NCBI GenBank assembly: GCA_012841015.1
Contig: DUVN01000028.1
Coordinates: 1-64,000 of the forward strand
From: Clostridiaceae bacterium
Lineage (GTDB): Bacteria > Bacillota > Clostridia > Saccharofermentanales > DTU023
Length of the DNA: 64,000 nt
Direction of reading: 5' to 3'
In this document: piece by piece, positions 44,406-54,477 of the stretch
Layout: each line of letters begins with the position of its first letter
Numbering within the stretch: the first letter of the stretch is position 1
Translations under genes and position numbers: made by a program
The notes under the pieces: generated by a model
Databases searched by the model: none
What the model was told of the DNA's origin: nothing
Seen by the model: only the letters and a program-made list of their open reading frames with translations

Positions 44406-46235
44406 TCATTCGCTTTGATTGACGGCCGCTGCATCATACCTCGTTGAATTAAGCTCGCGCACTTTGTCGACAAACTCTTCAATACTCAACGATCCGATGT
44501 TACCCTCATCGCGGCTACGGACGGACAATGTCTTGTACTCCGCTTCACGGTCGCCGACAACGAGCATATAGGGGACTTTGGCGAGCTGCGCTTCACGGAT
44601 CTTGTAGCCAATTTTCTCGTCGCGTATGTCGAGTTCAGCACGGAACCCCTGATTTCTCAATTGTTTGACAACTTCCTCAGCATACGCAGAATTCTGTTGA
44701 GAAATCGACAGGATGCGTACTTGCTCCGGCGAGAGCCAGAACGGGAATTTGCCACCGTAATGCTCGATCAAGATCGCTATAAAGCGCTCAATGGCGCCTA
44801 ATGCCGTGCGATGGACAACGATCGGGCGGTGTTTTGCGCCGTCTGAACCTGTATACTCGAGATTAAATCGCTGCGGCATCTGAAAATCTAGTTGAATCGT
44901 TCCGCACTGCCAGCCGCGACCGATCGCATCTTCAATATGAAAATCGATCTTCGGCCCGTAGAACGCGCCATCCCCAGGGTTGATACGGTAGTCGGTACCG
45001 AGGTCTTCTAAGACCTTTTGCAAGACGCTCTCAGCACGATTCCAGTCCTCGACGTCGCCCATAGAATTTTCCGGTCTCGTCGAAAGTTCCACACGGTAAC
45101 GGAAGCCAAATGCTCGGTAGATGCGGTCGATGAGACGGATGATGCCGCTGACCTCATCCTCAATCTGATCTGGCGTCATGAAGAGATGCGCGTCATCTTG
45201 TGTGAAAGCGCGCACGCGCATGAGTCCATGCAACGTCCCCGATTTTTCATGGCGGTGGACGAGTCCAAGTTCGCCCATCCGCAAAGGGAGGTCGCGGTAG
45301 GAATGCGGTTTGTTTTTATAAATCAGCATGCCTCCGGGGCAGTTCATCGGCTTAACTGCGTAGTCCTGCTCGTCGATCACGACTGTGTACATGTTGTCTT
45401 TGTAGTGATCCCAGTGACCTGATTCCTCCCACAGAGAGCGAGCGAGGATCATTGGCGTGGAGACGAGCACGTATCCGGCCTCACGGTGAAGCTCTTTCCA
45501 GTAGTCGATCAACAAATCGCGTAGCACCATACCCTTCGGAAGGAAAAATGGAAAACCGGGCCCCGCGTCTGACGTCATGAATAACTCAAGTTCCCTGCCC
45601 AATTTTCGGTGGTCGCGCAATTTTGCTTCTTCCAACTGCTTCAGATAGCGATCAAGCTGTTCTTTTTTTGGATAGGAGACGCCGTAAATACGTGTAAGCA
45701 TCTTATTCTTTTCATCGCCGTGCCAGTATGCGCCCGATACGCTCAGAAGCTTAAAGGCTTTGATTTGCTTAGTGTATCGGATGTGAGGTCCCGCGCAGAG
45801 ATCGGTAAAGTCGTCCTGCGTATAGAAGGATATTTCCTCGTCCTCTGGCAACGCCAAAACCATCTCGAGTTTATAGGGTTCATCTTGTTTCTTGACGTAC
45901 TCGATCGCCTCGTCGCGCGGCAACGTAAAGCGCTCAATTTTGTAATTTGCTTTCGCAATTTTCTTCATCTCTTCTTCGATAGCAGGGAGATCGTCTACTG
46001 TAAACCCTCCTTCACGATCAAAGTCGTAGTAAAAGCCATTTTCAATTGCAGGGCCAATCGCTAGCTTTGTCTCCGGAAAAAGTCGTTTTACGGCGTGCGC
46101 AAGAAGGTGGGAACTACTATGCCAGAATGCATGCATATCCTGATCATTTTTCACGCCATCCGCTGTCGTCGTCATCACGACCTGTTCTTTCTTATCTTCG
46201 GCGGGAAGATGTTGTCGTTTTGCTTCGTCCGGCAT
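44406..46235 (-). CDS. thrS: threonine--tRNA ligase lacking the TGS domain
   Basis: 609 residues, class II synthetase. The usual N-terminal TGS domain (about 60 residues) is absent and replaced by a 33-residue hydrophilic tail. The editing domain is complete (HSSSH near residue 40, TDLCAGPH). Class II motifs are present in the catalytic core: motif 2 VHRHEKSGTLHGLMRVRAFT, with zinc ligands including Cys in MNCPGGM. The anticodon-binding domain ends the protein. AAGGAG precedes ATG 46235, so the short N-terminus is not a mis-start. A hairpin (46266-46283) lies just upstream of the ribosome binding site; no T-box is recognisable. Confidence 0.94.
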   Translation of the reverse strand: MPDEAKRQHLPAEDKKEQVVMTTTADGVKNDQDMHAFWHSSSHLLAHAVKRLFPETKLAIGPAIENGFYYDFDREGGFTVDDLPAIEEEMKKIAKANYKIERFTLPRDEAIEYVKKQDEPYKLEMVLALPEDEEISFYTQDDFTDLCAGPHIRYTKQIKAFKLLSVSGAYWHGDEKNKMLTRIYGVSYPKKEQLDRYLKQLEEAKLRDHRKLGRELELFMTSDAGPGFPFFLPKGMVLRDLLIDYWKELHREAGYVLVSTPMILARSLWEESGHWDHYKDNMYTVVIDEQDYAVKPMNCPGGMLIYKNKPHSYRDLPLRMGELGLVHRHEKSGTLHGLMRVRAFTQDDAHLFMTPDQIEDEVSGIIRLIDRIYRAFGFRYRVELSTRPENSMGDVEDWNRAESVLQKVLEDLGTDYRINPGDGAFYGPKIDFHIEDAIGRGWQCGTIQLDFQMPQRFNLEYTGSDGAKHRPIVVHRTALGAIERFIAILIEHYGGKFPFWLSPEQVRILSISQQNSAYAEEVVKQLRNQGFRAELDIRDEKIGYKIREAQLAKVPYMLVVGDREAEYKTLSVRSRDEGNIGSLSIEEFVDKVRELNSTRYDAAAVNQSE

Positions 46236-46265
46236 ATCAGTATCTCCTTTTCATAAATTTTTGTG

Positions 46266-46283
46266 GTGCCAGACAAATGGCAC
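46266..46283 (-). promoter_or_regulatory. hairpin just upstream of the thrS ribosome binding site
   Basis: GTGCCA and TGGCAC are 6-bp arms with a 6-base loop, 30-48 bases before the thrS start. It could affect translation initiation. ThrRS proteins are known to self-regulate through mRNA hairpins in other bacteria, but nothing here shows an anticodon-like loop. Confidence 0.35.
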
Positions 46284-46377
46284 TCAGTTTTTGTCCTACT
46301 GTCGGTATACATGAATCAGAGTCTACCGATTGGACGCTACTGTAAAGAATAGCCCAGCCACAAAAGAATGGCAATCA

Positions 46378-46389
46378 TGTAACGTTACA
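46378..46389. promoter_or_regulatory. 12-bp palindrome between rbsK and thrS
   Basis: TGTAACGTTACA is a perfect palindrome with a central CG step, the pattern bound by many LacI-family regulators. It lies downstream of rbsK and upstream of thrS on their common strand. The regulator is unknown. Confidence 0.35.
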
Positions 46390-46485
46390 CCACAGCAGGG
46401 CGCTGCATGAGGTAATCTGCGATAAAGAGTCCAAAGCTGCTTACAAATACTGCGATCGGACCAAATGCACCCAGTACTTTTAGTC

Positions 46486-47463
46486 TCAGGAATCAGTATC
46501 CACGTGAGAGCAATACCATTCATCGAACGCTTCAACTTCGTTCCGATACGGCAGTGACGGTTGTGCCCCCATTCTTGTCACACTGATAGCAGATGCTTTC
46601 GTTGCGAACTCAATCGCCTGACTAAGTTCGGTCGTTGTGGGAATGAAGGCGTCGGAAGACCGTCCTGTCATCAAACGGTCAATTTCGCATGCGACGGCGC
46701 CGTTGAAACAATCGCCCGCCGCTGTCGTGTCAACGGCGTTGACGCGGTAGGCAGGGAAATGCTTGATGTCACCGCCGCGGCTGATTGAGAGCGAACCATA
46801 TGAACCGAGTGTGACGATGAGCGATTTGACGCCGCGCCGATGGAGCACACGTGCCGCTTCAATTTGCTGAGGGTATGTGCCTGTCGGTAGTCCAGTTAAA
46901 AGTGCCAATTCGCTCTCATTCGGTGTCAAGAGATCGATAAGACCATAAGCATCAGAACGAAGCCCCTGGGCTGGTGCAGGATTGAGAATCGTAAAGACAC
47001 CTTCTTCACGCGCGATCGAAAGTGATTTGTACACGGCGTCCATGGGGATTTCAAGTTGAAGAAGGAGAACGCGTGACTGCGCAATGACAGGGCGCAGCGT
47101 CTCAATCGACTCTTCAGTGAACGTGTGATTCGCTCCCGAGACGACTGTGATACGGTTCTGGCCTTTTGCATCTACGAGAATCACGGCGATTCCCGTCGGG
47201 ACGCCATCGATTTTCTCGATAACTGCGCCGTCAGCAAATTCTTGACGAAGTCCCTTGAGGATAACATCACCAAATGAATCATTGCCCACGCGCCCGACCA
47301 TGGTCGTTTTTGCACCGCATCGGGCGGCCGCTACGGCCTGATTTGCGCCTTTCCCGCCAAAAATCTGTTGAAAGTCGTTGCCAAGAACCGTCTCGCCTGC
47401 CTCTGGGGCTCTCTTGGTCGTCACAACGAGATCCATATTGATACTACCGATGACAGTGATCAT
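46486..47463 (-). CDS. rbsK: ribokinase
   Basis: 325 residues, PfkB family. The N-terminal signature is 'GSINMDLVVTTKRAPEAGET' and the substrate loop is FGGKGANQAVAAARCGA. The anion-hole/catalytic motif is DTTAAGDCFNGA, where the usual GAGD reads AAGD. It phosphorylates D-ribose to ribose 5-phosphate. ATG 47463 follows AGGAGA at suitable spacing; the frame opens at 47505. No ribose transporter is adjacent. A 17-residue tail after the kinase core is acidic. Confidence 0.9.
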   Translation of the reverse strand: MITVIGSINMDLVVTTKRAPEAGETVLGNDFQQIFGGKGANQAVAAARCGAKTTMVGRVGNDSFGDVILKGLRQEFADGAVIEKIDGVPTGIAVILVDAKGQNRITVVSGANHTFTEESIETLRPVIAQSRVLLLQLEIPMDAVYKSLSIAREEGVFTILNPAPAQGLRSDAYGLIDLLTPNESELALLTGLPTGTYPQQIEAARVLHRRGVKSLIVTLGSYGSLSISRGGDIKHFPAYRVNAVDTTAAGDCFNGAVACEIDRLMTGRSSDAFIPTTTELSQAIEFATKASAISVTRMGAQPSLPYRNEVEAFDEWYCSHVDTDS

Positions 47464-47809
47464 GCAAAAAATCTCCTTTATATTCTGATTTTTGAAGCAT
47501 ATCAATTCTTTTCTCCGTCAGGTTGATGTTCCCATCACCATTCTGTGATGGCGTTGAAAGACCGTTGAGGAGAATTCTTTCATGTCTATGTCTCAGTATA
47601 ACACCGTTACATTCGTCAGAATGTTATAAGCAACACATCGTCCGCACGTAGAAAATTAACAATTAGATCACAGTTTACGAACACGAGCAAAATCTCTATA
47701 CTTACTTAGGTTGGGTCTATCCGCGGTCTGTCTGAGCACATGACGTGCTACAGTATGACGGGCTCAACTTATTCGACTCGTCGCGGAACGATCTAAAGTA
47801 AGGTGATTG
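47464..47809. other. intergenic region between rbsK and the Na/Pi gene
   Basis: No gene is supported. A perfect inverted repeat CCATCAC/GTGATGG (47532-47551, 6-base spacer) lies about 70 bp upstream of rbsK and may be an operator for it. Confidence 0.4.
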
Positions 47810-49633
47810 ATGGATATTTTTTCATTTGCGAGCCTACTCGGTGGACTTGCGCTGTTCCTCTATGGGATGAAGGAGATGGGCGATGGCTTGATGCTCCTCT
47901 CGGGATCCAAACTTAAGGATTTGCTCGGGCGTGTGACATCTAATCCGTTCAAGGCCGTTCTCTTAGGGACCGGCATTACATCGATTATTCAATCATCCTC
48001 AGCAACAACCGTGATGGTCGTCGGACTTGTCAATGCCGGATTGCTCTCGCTAACACAGTCAATTGGGGTCATTATGGGTGCCAACATTGGTACGACAACG
48101 ACGGCATGGATTCTCAGTCTCGGGACAATCGGTGCCGGCAGCACGTATTTTAATTTACTCAAGCCGTCCTTTTTCGCACCTTTGATCGCATTTTTCGCTG
48201 TTGCTGTTCTCATGTTCGTCAAAGACGAGAAAAAGCGAAACATCAGTAAAATCGCGATTGGTTTTGCTGTACTCATGTTCGGAATGCAGGCGATGAGCAA
48301 TGCTGTTATACCGCTTGCCGATTCGCCTGAATTTTGCGAACTGTTCATCCGTTTCAAAAATCCGTTATTAGGTCTGCTCGTCGGCGCTGTCCTTACGGCG
48401 ATCCTTCAGAGCTCTTCGGCTTCAATCGGTATTTTACAGGCACTTTCTGCTACTGGAGTTGTTACGTACGGATCGGCGATTCCTATTATTCTCGGTCAGA
48501 ATATTGGCACGTGTGTCACTGCTATGCTCTCGAGCATTAACACGTCGAAGAATGCAAGGCGATCGGCTTTAATTCACTTATTTTTCAACATGATCGGTAG
48601 CATTGTTTTTATTTCGGTCTTTTACTCGATCAACCTCATTCGTCCCTTTTCATTTCTCGACGACAGCGTAGGAGCAGTCAACATCGCGATTTTCAATACG
48701 CTTTACAACACGTTGAATACACTGCTTCTTCTGCCATTCCGCAACAAGCTCGTCCATCTTGTGACGTGTATTCTGCCTGATGGCAAGCGTGGTGAAGAAG
48801 TACCTGAAAAACAAAATGTTTTCGGAGTGCTGGAGAAGCGTTTCCTTGAATCGCCCGGCCTAGCAGTCGCACAGAGCCGTCAGGTCGCCTGTCAGATGGC
48901 GAAACTCGTAAAGCACCATTTTGAAATTTCGATCGGCTTACTCCATTCGTTTGACGCTCAGCTTTACCAAGAAAGTCGCGATGTTGAGAAGCATGTCGAC
49001 GAGTACGAAGACCATCTCGGTACCTATATGGTCCAGATCAGTACGCGCCAATTAACGGACCATGATACTCGTATCTTGACGCAAATGATGCAGAGCATCG
49101 GAGATCTCGAGCGTATTTCAGACCACTCGTATAGCATCGCGCTCTCAGCGAGAGATATGTATGATCGTAAACTCACTTTTTCCAAGGCTGCTCAAAACGA
49201 GATTGCTACTCAGGAGCGAGCTCTGCAAGATTTGCTCGATATGACGATTGAAGCGTTCTGTGACGATAACCTTGAGCTTGCCGCGCGCGTAGAGCCATTG
49301 GAAGAAGTGATCGACGGGTTGAATGACGAATTGCGCGTACGCCATGTGAAGAGACTTCAGAACGGGCGCTGTACACTCGAACTCGGTTTTATTTTCAATG
49401 ACCTTTTGACTGGCATGGAGAGGATTGCTGACCACTGTTCGAACATCGCCGTCTGCATGATTGAGCTTTCCCAAGAGAGTTTGGATCATCACATTTTCTT
49501 GAGATCACTAAAGGACAGCGAGGAGTTTCATCGGATGGTCAGGTACTATCGGGAGCATTACATCCTGCCTGAGATATCGACAACTGATTACGCTGAGCAG
49601 ATCTCTCTTGAGGAAACGCTCGCGAATCGGTAA
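47810..49633 (+). CDS. Na/Pi cotransporter family protein with PhoU-like tail
   Basis: 607 residues. The N-terminal half (about 1-320) has the duplicated NaPi-II fold with QSSSATTVMVVG and QSSSASIGILQ repeats and the GANIGTTTTAW and GQNIGTCVTAM motifs. It is followed by a cytoplasmic PhoU-like helical domain (about 340-590). It probably moves phosphate with sodium. ATG 47810 is preferred over TTG 47807, with AAGGTG upstream. Confidence 0.92.
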   Translation: MDIFSFASLLGGLALFLYGMKEMGDGLMLLSGSKLKDLLGRVTSNPFKAVLLGTGITSIIQSSSATTVMVVGLVNAGLLSLTQSIGVIMGANIGTTTTAWILSLGTIGAGSTYFNLLKPSFFAPLIAFFAVAVLMFVKDEKKRNISKIAIGFAVLMFGMQAMSNAVIPLADSPEFCELFIRFKNPLLGLLVGAVLTAILQSSSASIGILQALSATGVVTYGSAIPIILGQNIGTCVTAMLSSINTSKNARRSALIHLFFNMIGSIVFISVFYSINLIRPFSFLDDSVGAVNIAIFNTLYNTLNTLLLLPFRNKLVHLVTCILPDGKRGEEVPEKQNVFGVLEKRFLESPGLAVAQSRQVACQMAKLVKHHFEISIGLLHSFDAQLYQESRDVEKHVDEYEDHLGTYMVQISTRQLTDHDTRILTQMMQSIGDLERISDHSYSIALSARDMYDRKLTFSKAAQNEIATQERALQDLLDMTIEAFCDDNLELAARVEPLEEVIDGLNDELRVRHVKRLQNGRCTLELGFIFNDLLTGMERIADHCSNIAVCMIELSQESLDHHIFLRSLKDSEEFHRMVRYYREHYILPEISTTDYAEQISLEETLANR

Positions 49634-49825
49634 CTTCATTGTCTACAAAAGAAGAGTACACCTACAGCGTGAGTGATGAGCTAAGGCATCGGCAATCCTT
49701 TGTGCGTCTTTGAAGGGTAAACATAGATGAGTTCTCCTAGATGGACATTACACGAAGACTGCAGCATATTATTCTGATGTGAGTAGGGCAGGCCGCCTAA
49801 CAACCCTTTGGCTATTTTTGGTTTG

Positions 49826-50368
49826 TTAGAACTCTTTGATCAGGTCATAGTTCTTTTCGTGTGGCTCTTTTGTTGTAGCAGGGTGTCCGATGGCGATCGC
49901 GATACGGAATTTTTCACCTTCTTCAAATCCCAGCAATTTGCCGCAGTTTTCAGGATCGTCCTCTTTGAAAGCCATAGCGGGGATACCAAGGATGACGCTG
50001 CCAAGTCCCATCGATTGAGCGGCAATGGAGAGGATTCCCACGGCGATGCCTGCATCTTCACCTGGCCACTTCTGATCACCTGCCGTGATAATGACGCCGA
50101 GCGGAGCATCGTAGAAGAAACTATCGGAACCGCGTTCTTTCATTCTAGCGCGCATCTCTTCACCTGCGTGGTACATGACGCGTTGATCTATTTGCTTCAA
50201 GATCGATCGATCTGTGATGAAATAATAGCGGAGCCCCTGCAAGTTGCGCGCAGTCGGTGCGGCGAGCACGGCGTCTTTTAGCAGAGTGAGTTCTTTGTGT
50301 GTAAGTGGTGTGTCTTTGTAGCGACGAATGCTGCTTCTCTCTTGAATCGTTTTAAGTACAAGGTTCAT
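49826..50368 (-). CDS. nitroreductase family FMN oxidoreductase
   Basis: 180 residues. The FMN-binding motif ERSSIRRYKD is at the N-terminus, with APTARNLQGLRY, and GEDAGIAVGILSIAAQSMGL in the second half. It is a short nitroreductase using NAD(P)H; the physiological substrate is unknown. On the minus strand a TATAAT box lies at 50421-50416, about 50 bp upstream. Confidence 0.9.
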   Translation of the reverse strand: MNLVLKTIQERSSIRRYKDTPLTHKELTLLKDAVLAAPTARNLQGLRYYFITDRSILKQIDQRVMYHAGEEMRARMKERGSDSFFYDAPLGVIITAGDQKWPGEDAGIAVGILSIAAQSMGLGSVILGIPAMAFKEDDPENCGKLLGFEEGEKFRIAIAIGHPATTKEPHEKNYDLIKEF

Positions 50369-50720
50369 AAATCAATTTACTCCTTCCGTTTTATACGTGT
50401 TTATCTTCGATATCTATTATAACGTATAGCGAATTTCCATTTTTGTGATAACACGTCTTACAGCAGGCAAACGTAAAACACAAACCTCAAAAGCTCTGCA
50501 AGCGCTCTACGCTAAAATCAATCACGAAGTAACAGTTGTCTTATGCTGGATAATGGGTGCTTTTACAGAAAAATAACGCTTGCTGATCTTAGTTCCTCGT
50601 CTGATGAAAGATGAAATGTTGTACAATTAAAACAGTGCTCATCAGCCGCGTCTAGGCGTTGAGCTCGCCTGCTAGTTTCGTACTGCTTCCGAGTAAGAGA
50701 AATAGCAGGATGGAGATAAT
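50369..50720. other. divergent intergenic region nitroreductase/luxR-type
   Basis: No gene is present. A minus-strand TATAAT (50421-50416) is a candidate -10 for the nitroreductase gene, with a poor -35 box. A plus-strand TACAAT at about 50622 is a candidate for the regulator gene. Confidence 0.4.
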
Positions 50721-52184
50721 ATGAAAAAGAATCCTGTCATGTCACTAATCAACGGTCTCATGCGTGCTTGGTTTCCCAAGTTTAGGCAGTCTTTTTCTGA
50801 TATCCGCTGGCGGCGTTTGCGCTACATGCTAATCTTTGCCCATGCGCCGCTTTTCTCCAATATTCAGGAAGTCTATTTTCGTCATGATCCTAAGATCGCG
50901 GGTGTCGACGCTGTTACATGGATGCGGCTTGCTTTCTGTGTTGGGGCGGGACTGCTATTCGCCTTCGCCAGCATAAAAAACATTAATCGCTACTCGAAAT
51001 TCTTAGCCGGAAGCTGCGCATTATTCTTTACGCTCTGGCTCTTTATACAGAGTGGGATCTTAGCTGTACTTATTGCCTGCCTGTTCACGTTTTTTTACGG
51101 TGGCACAGCTGCCGTGGCTATTTTCCATTATGCTTACGCCTTAAACGATACGGAGCGCTTTTTCGGCGCTGCTCTCACGTCACTCTATTACGTAATTTTC
51201 CAGCTCATTTTGGCTACAGAGATTATGACTGTATTCGTCTCACGTCTTTACATCGTGGGGCTCGTCCTCGTAACAACTGTCTGTATCTTCAGTTACAGGG
51301 TTGAAGACTACATCGATACTGTGGAGGAGCCGCGACAGCGTGAGAACAAACAGATCGGACTGATGCTCTATTTCTTTTTCTCTTATCATATTGTCGAAAT
51401 GTTTTATACGTACATTCAGGGCGTCTCAACGACGACGACTCTACTTTTAAACGGTCTTGTCGGTATTGCCGTTTTTTCGCTTGCAACATATCTCTACTTC
51501 TACGCTAAATTTAATCTTTGGCACATGTGCAACCTCTTTTTTGGCGGTTTCCTGATTGCCTATATCTTGCGGCTCATCACTGATTCCGAGCCCGTACTCT
51601 ATGTATCCCGCGCTTTTCGCGGTTTTGAACAGATCGGTTTCATCGCAGCCTACACGTTGCTCGGTAGTATACTTCGAAAAAACGTCTCATTTCGATCTTT
51701 CAAGCGTATTCTCATTGTGACGCTTAACGTTTTTTCGCTCACCTATATCTTGCTCGGTATTATGATTCCACGTCTACCGATCAAGCTGTCAATGGTTGCC
51801 ACTTGCGTCGCATTCTTTTTCTTTATCGGCTTTCTGTTTTTGTCGCCGATTTATGCCGATTTTCTCTACTCGGATAAAAGGAAAGCAGATGATACTGTCA
51901 TGATCACGGCTGACGCATCGGCACCGTCTACGGAAGAAGATTTGTCTGCTACCGCACCAAGTTCAGCAATAGACCATGCAAATGCACTCATGACAGAGTG
52001 CAACTTAACACGGCGGGAACGTGAAATCATCACCCTTTTGATGCAGGGTTATCTCTATAAGCAATGCGCAAGTGAGCTCGGCATCTCAATTAATACGGTC
52101 AATTTTCACGCGCGAAATGCCTATCGCAAACTAAATGTTTCCGGGCGCAGTGAACTCTTCTCTGTTTTCATGGCTGATAAATGA
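50721..52184 (+). CDS. membrane-bound LuxR-type transcriptional regulator
   Basis: 487 residues. Residues about 30-390 form roughly 10-12 transmembrane helices of no recognised transporter family. A short linker rich in Ser/Ala/Asp leads to a C-terminal LuxR helix-turn-helix (about 420-487): LTRREREIITLLMQGY, SINTVNFHARNAYRKL. Similar polytopic membrane/LuxR proteins are known in gut Actinobacteria and Clostridia, with the membrane part thought to sense a small molecule. It directly precedes ptb-buk, so control of butyrate formation is a reasonable guess. GGAG precedes the ATG. Confidence 0.87.
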   Translation: MKKNPVMSLINGLMRAWFPKFRQSFSDIRWRRLRYMLIFAHAPLFSNIQEVYFRHDPKIAGVDAVTWMRLAFCVGAGLLFAFASIKNINRYSKFLAGSCALFFTLWLFIQSGILAVLIACLFTFFYGGTAAVAIFHYAYALNDTERFFGAALTSLYYVIFQLILATEIMTVFVSRLYIVGLVLVTTVCIFSYRVEDYIDTVEEPRQRENKQIGLMLYFFFSYHIVEMFYTYIQGVSTTTTLLLNGLVGIAVFSLATYLYFYAKFNLWHMCNLFFGGFLIAYILRLITDSEPVLYVSRAFRGFEQIGFIAAYTLLGSILRKNVSFRSFKRILIVTLNVFSLTYILLGIMIPRLPIKLSMVATCVAFFFFIGFLFLSPIYADFLYSDKRKADDTVMITADASAPSTEEDLSATAPSSAIDHANALMTECNLTRREREIITLLMQGYLYKQCASELGISINTVNFHARNAYRKLNVSGRSELFSVFMADK

Positions 52185-52278
52185 ACCTTAAAAACGTTGT
52201 CTTAACGCCATACTCGCATAGACAGAATATTTGGTAACCTATAAGCTGTGGATAAACAAGGAGGGATTTGAGGATTAT

Positions 52279-53193
52279 ATGGGCAACCGCTTTCAGAAAA
52301 TCATAGATCGTGTGATAGATCAACCTGACAAGAAACGCTGTGCAGTCGTATGTCCTGACGAGGTGACGGTGAGAGCAGCCTTGGAAGCTGAGCGATTGGG
52401 ACTCGTTGACCCATTCTTTTTTTTCGACGAGTTGCGGCTTGATGTGCTCAGTACTTCATCAGGACTATTGGCCCGTGATGGTGACTATCTTATCGTCGAT
52501 ACGCCTGAGGAGGCGGCAAGAGCTGCTGTAAAGTGTGTCCGCAAGAAAGAGATGGACATGCTGTTAAAAGGGAATATCGACACGGCTGTCCTGCTCAGGC
52601 AAGTGGTCAACAAGGAATACGGACTTACGACGGGGCGTCTGATCACGCACGTTGCTTTTCTTGACGTGCCCGCCTACCACAAAATGCTCATTGTGACAGA
52701 TGGTGGCATGGTGACTTATCCAACACTTGAACAGAAGCGCTCGATACTAGAGAATGCCGTTTTTGCGATGCGCAGCATGGGAGTCAATAAGCCTAAAGTT
52801 GCCTGCCTTGCTGTTGTCGAAAAAGTCCATGAGAATATGCCGGAGACGCTCGACGCCGCAGAACTCAAAGCGATGAATGAGCGCGGTGAAATTATCGACT
52901 GTATTGTGGAGGGGCCGATTTCTTTCGATCTTGCGTTTAGTCGTGAGGCAGCATCAATGAAACGCTACGAAAGCCCTGTCGCCGGTGATGCCGATATTTT
53001 GCTCGTTCCTGACTTTGTCGTTGGCAACCTCGTCGCAAAGGCGATGATGTACACAGGTAACAGCCTTTTCGCGGGAGTCCTCGTCGGAGCGTCTGCACCC
53101 GTCATCATCACGTCGAGGAGTTCGACAAGTGAGGAAAAAGTCAATTCAATTGCCTGCTCAGCCCTGTTGGCCCGTGCGGCAAATGCGTACTGA
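52279..53193 (+). CDS. ptb: phosphate butyryltransferase
   Basis: 304 residues of the PTA/PTB family. LLKGNIDTAVLLRQVVNKEYGL, TDGGMVTYPTLEQK and 'EGPISFDLAFSREA' are family blocks. It converts butyryl-CoA and phosphate to butyryl-phosphate. ATG 52279 is chosen by family length and an upstream GAGG; the frame opens at 52231. The kinase gene follows after 167 bp. Confidence 0.9.
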   Translation: MGNRFQKIIDRVIDQPDKKRCAVVCPDEVTVRAALEAERLGLVDPFFFFDELRLDVLSTSSGLLARDGDYLIVDTPEEAARAAVKCVRKKEMDMLLKGNIDTAVLLRQVVNKEYGLTTGRLITHVAFLDVPAYHKMLIVTDGGMVTYPTLEQKRSILENAVFAMRSMGVNKPKVACLAVVEKVHENMPETLDAAELKAMNERGEIIDCIVEGPISFDLAFSREAASMKRYESPVAGDADILLVPDFVVGNLVAKAMMYTGNSLFAGVLVGASAPVIITSRSSTSEEKVNSIACSALLARAANAY

Positions 53194-53360
53194 TGTGTGT
53201 GCAGGAATATGTCCTTTGCCATGACTAAGACTTATTGGCATGCACGCTGAGAGCAGCACATGATGGTGACGCTAGAGCCTCAGCGACGCTTACAAACGTA
53301 CTTTGCACTGATATGGCCAATTCTCAATCATGTAAAAAGGTCTGTAAAACGGAGTAGCAC

Positions 53361-54428
53361 GTGATTATTTTAGTCATTAACCCTGGTTCAACTTCTACGA
53401 AAGTCGCCTTATTTGAGGATGAGAAGAGAATCATCGAAAAGAAGATCGATCATTCTCGAGAAGAATTGAGCGCATTTTCATCGATCAAGGCTGAATTGCC
53501 GATGCGAATCGATCGCGTGAGAGAATTCCTTGATGAGAATGAGACAGCTCCCGAAGAGCTTGACGTTATTGTTGCACGTGGGGGTATGTTGCCTCCCGTA
53601 CGTCACGGAGCTTATGTTATCGACGATGAGCTCGTTGAGACGCTTCTCCATCGTCCAGTTGAACAACATGCTTCGAACTTGGGAGCTGGTATTGCACAAG
53701 CGATCGCCCGGGAGGGGGGCGGGACACCGGCGTATATTTATGATTCAATCTCAGTCGATGAAATGATTCCGCACGCGCGTTTCTCAGGGATTAAAGGATA
53801 CGACAGAACGAGCTTCTCGCATGCACTTAACGCGCGCGCTGTTGCAAGAGCTGTCGCCTTACGCGAGTCTTTTGACCTCTTAAAGTCGAATGTCATCGTC
53901 GCCCATCTCGGAGGCGGCATATCAATGAACTTGCAATCGAACGGTGAGATTGTTGACGTTGTGTCGGCCGATGAAGGCGCTTTTTCCACAGAGAGGGCTG
54001 GCGGAATTCCCATTTACCAGGCAGCGCGTATCGCGCGTGAGCAGGGCGCTGACGCTCTCTATGCGTACGAGATAGGGGAGGGTGGTTTTACGTCTTATCT
54101 TGGAACGAATGATGCGCGCAAGGTCGAACAAAGAGCAGCTGAGGGCGACGATTACGCTCGTCTTGTCATCGAGGCGATGGGTTACCAAGTGGCAAAAGCG
54201 ATCGCCGGACTGGCGACCGTCGTCAATGGTAAAGTGCGTGCTATTGTCTTGACAGGTGGTATGTCGCATATAAAGAGATTGACGAACGCCATCGAAGAGC
54301 GCGTGGCATTTATCGCTCCCGTATTCATCATGGCTGGTGAGCTTGAAATGGAGGCACTTGCAGCGGGCGCTTATCGCGTTATGCGGGGTGAAGAAAGCGC
54401 TTCTATGTTAGGTTATCACGTAAAATAA
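53361..54428 (+). CDS. buk: butyrate kinase
   Basis: 355 residues, ASKHA-fold acetokinase family. The N-terminal INPGSTSTKVALF phosphate loop, 'GGISMNLQSNGEIVDVVSAD' and the C-terminal ILTGGMSHIKRL motif are typical of Buk. It makes butyrate and ATP from butyryl-phosphate. The start is GTG 53361 with CGGAG upstream. With ptb it completes the classical butyrate route; no butyryl-CoA:acetate transferase is in this window. A related branched-chain acid kinase role is possible. Confidence 0.93.
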   Translation: MIILVINPGSTSTKVALFEDEKRIIEKKIDHSREELSAFSSIKAELPMRIDRVREFLDENETAPEELDVIVARGGMLPPVRHGAYVIDDELVETLLHRPVEQHASNLGAGIAQAIAREGGGTPAYIYDSISVDEMIPHARFSGIKGYDRTSFSHALNARAVARAVALRESFDLLKSNVIVAHLGGGISMNLQSNGEIVDVVSADEGAFSTERAGGIPIYQAARIAREQGADALYAYEIGEGGFTSYLGTNDARKVEQRAAEGDDYARLVIEAMGYQVAKAIAGLATVVNGKVRAIVLTGGMSHIKRLTNAIEERVAFIAPVFIMAGELEMEALAAGAYRVMRGEESASMLGYHVK

Positions 54429-54477
54429 TTAAACAGTCGTTGCTGCTCAGGAAAACGACATGTACACCGTAAGGACT

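Noticed and set aside
46236..46485. T-box leader for thrS
   Set aside because: Only a small hairpin with TGGCAC is present; the T-box bulge and antiterminator consensus are missing.
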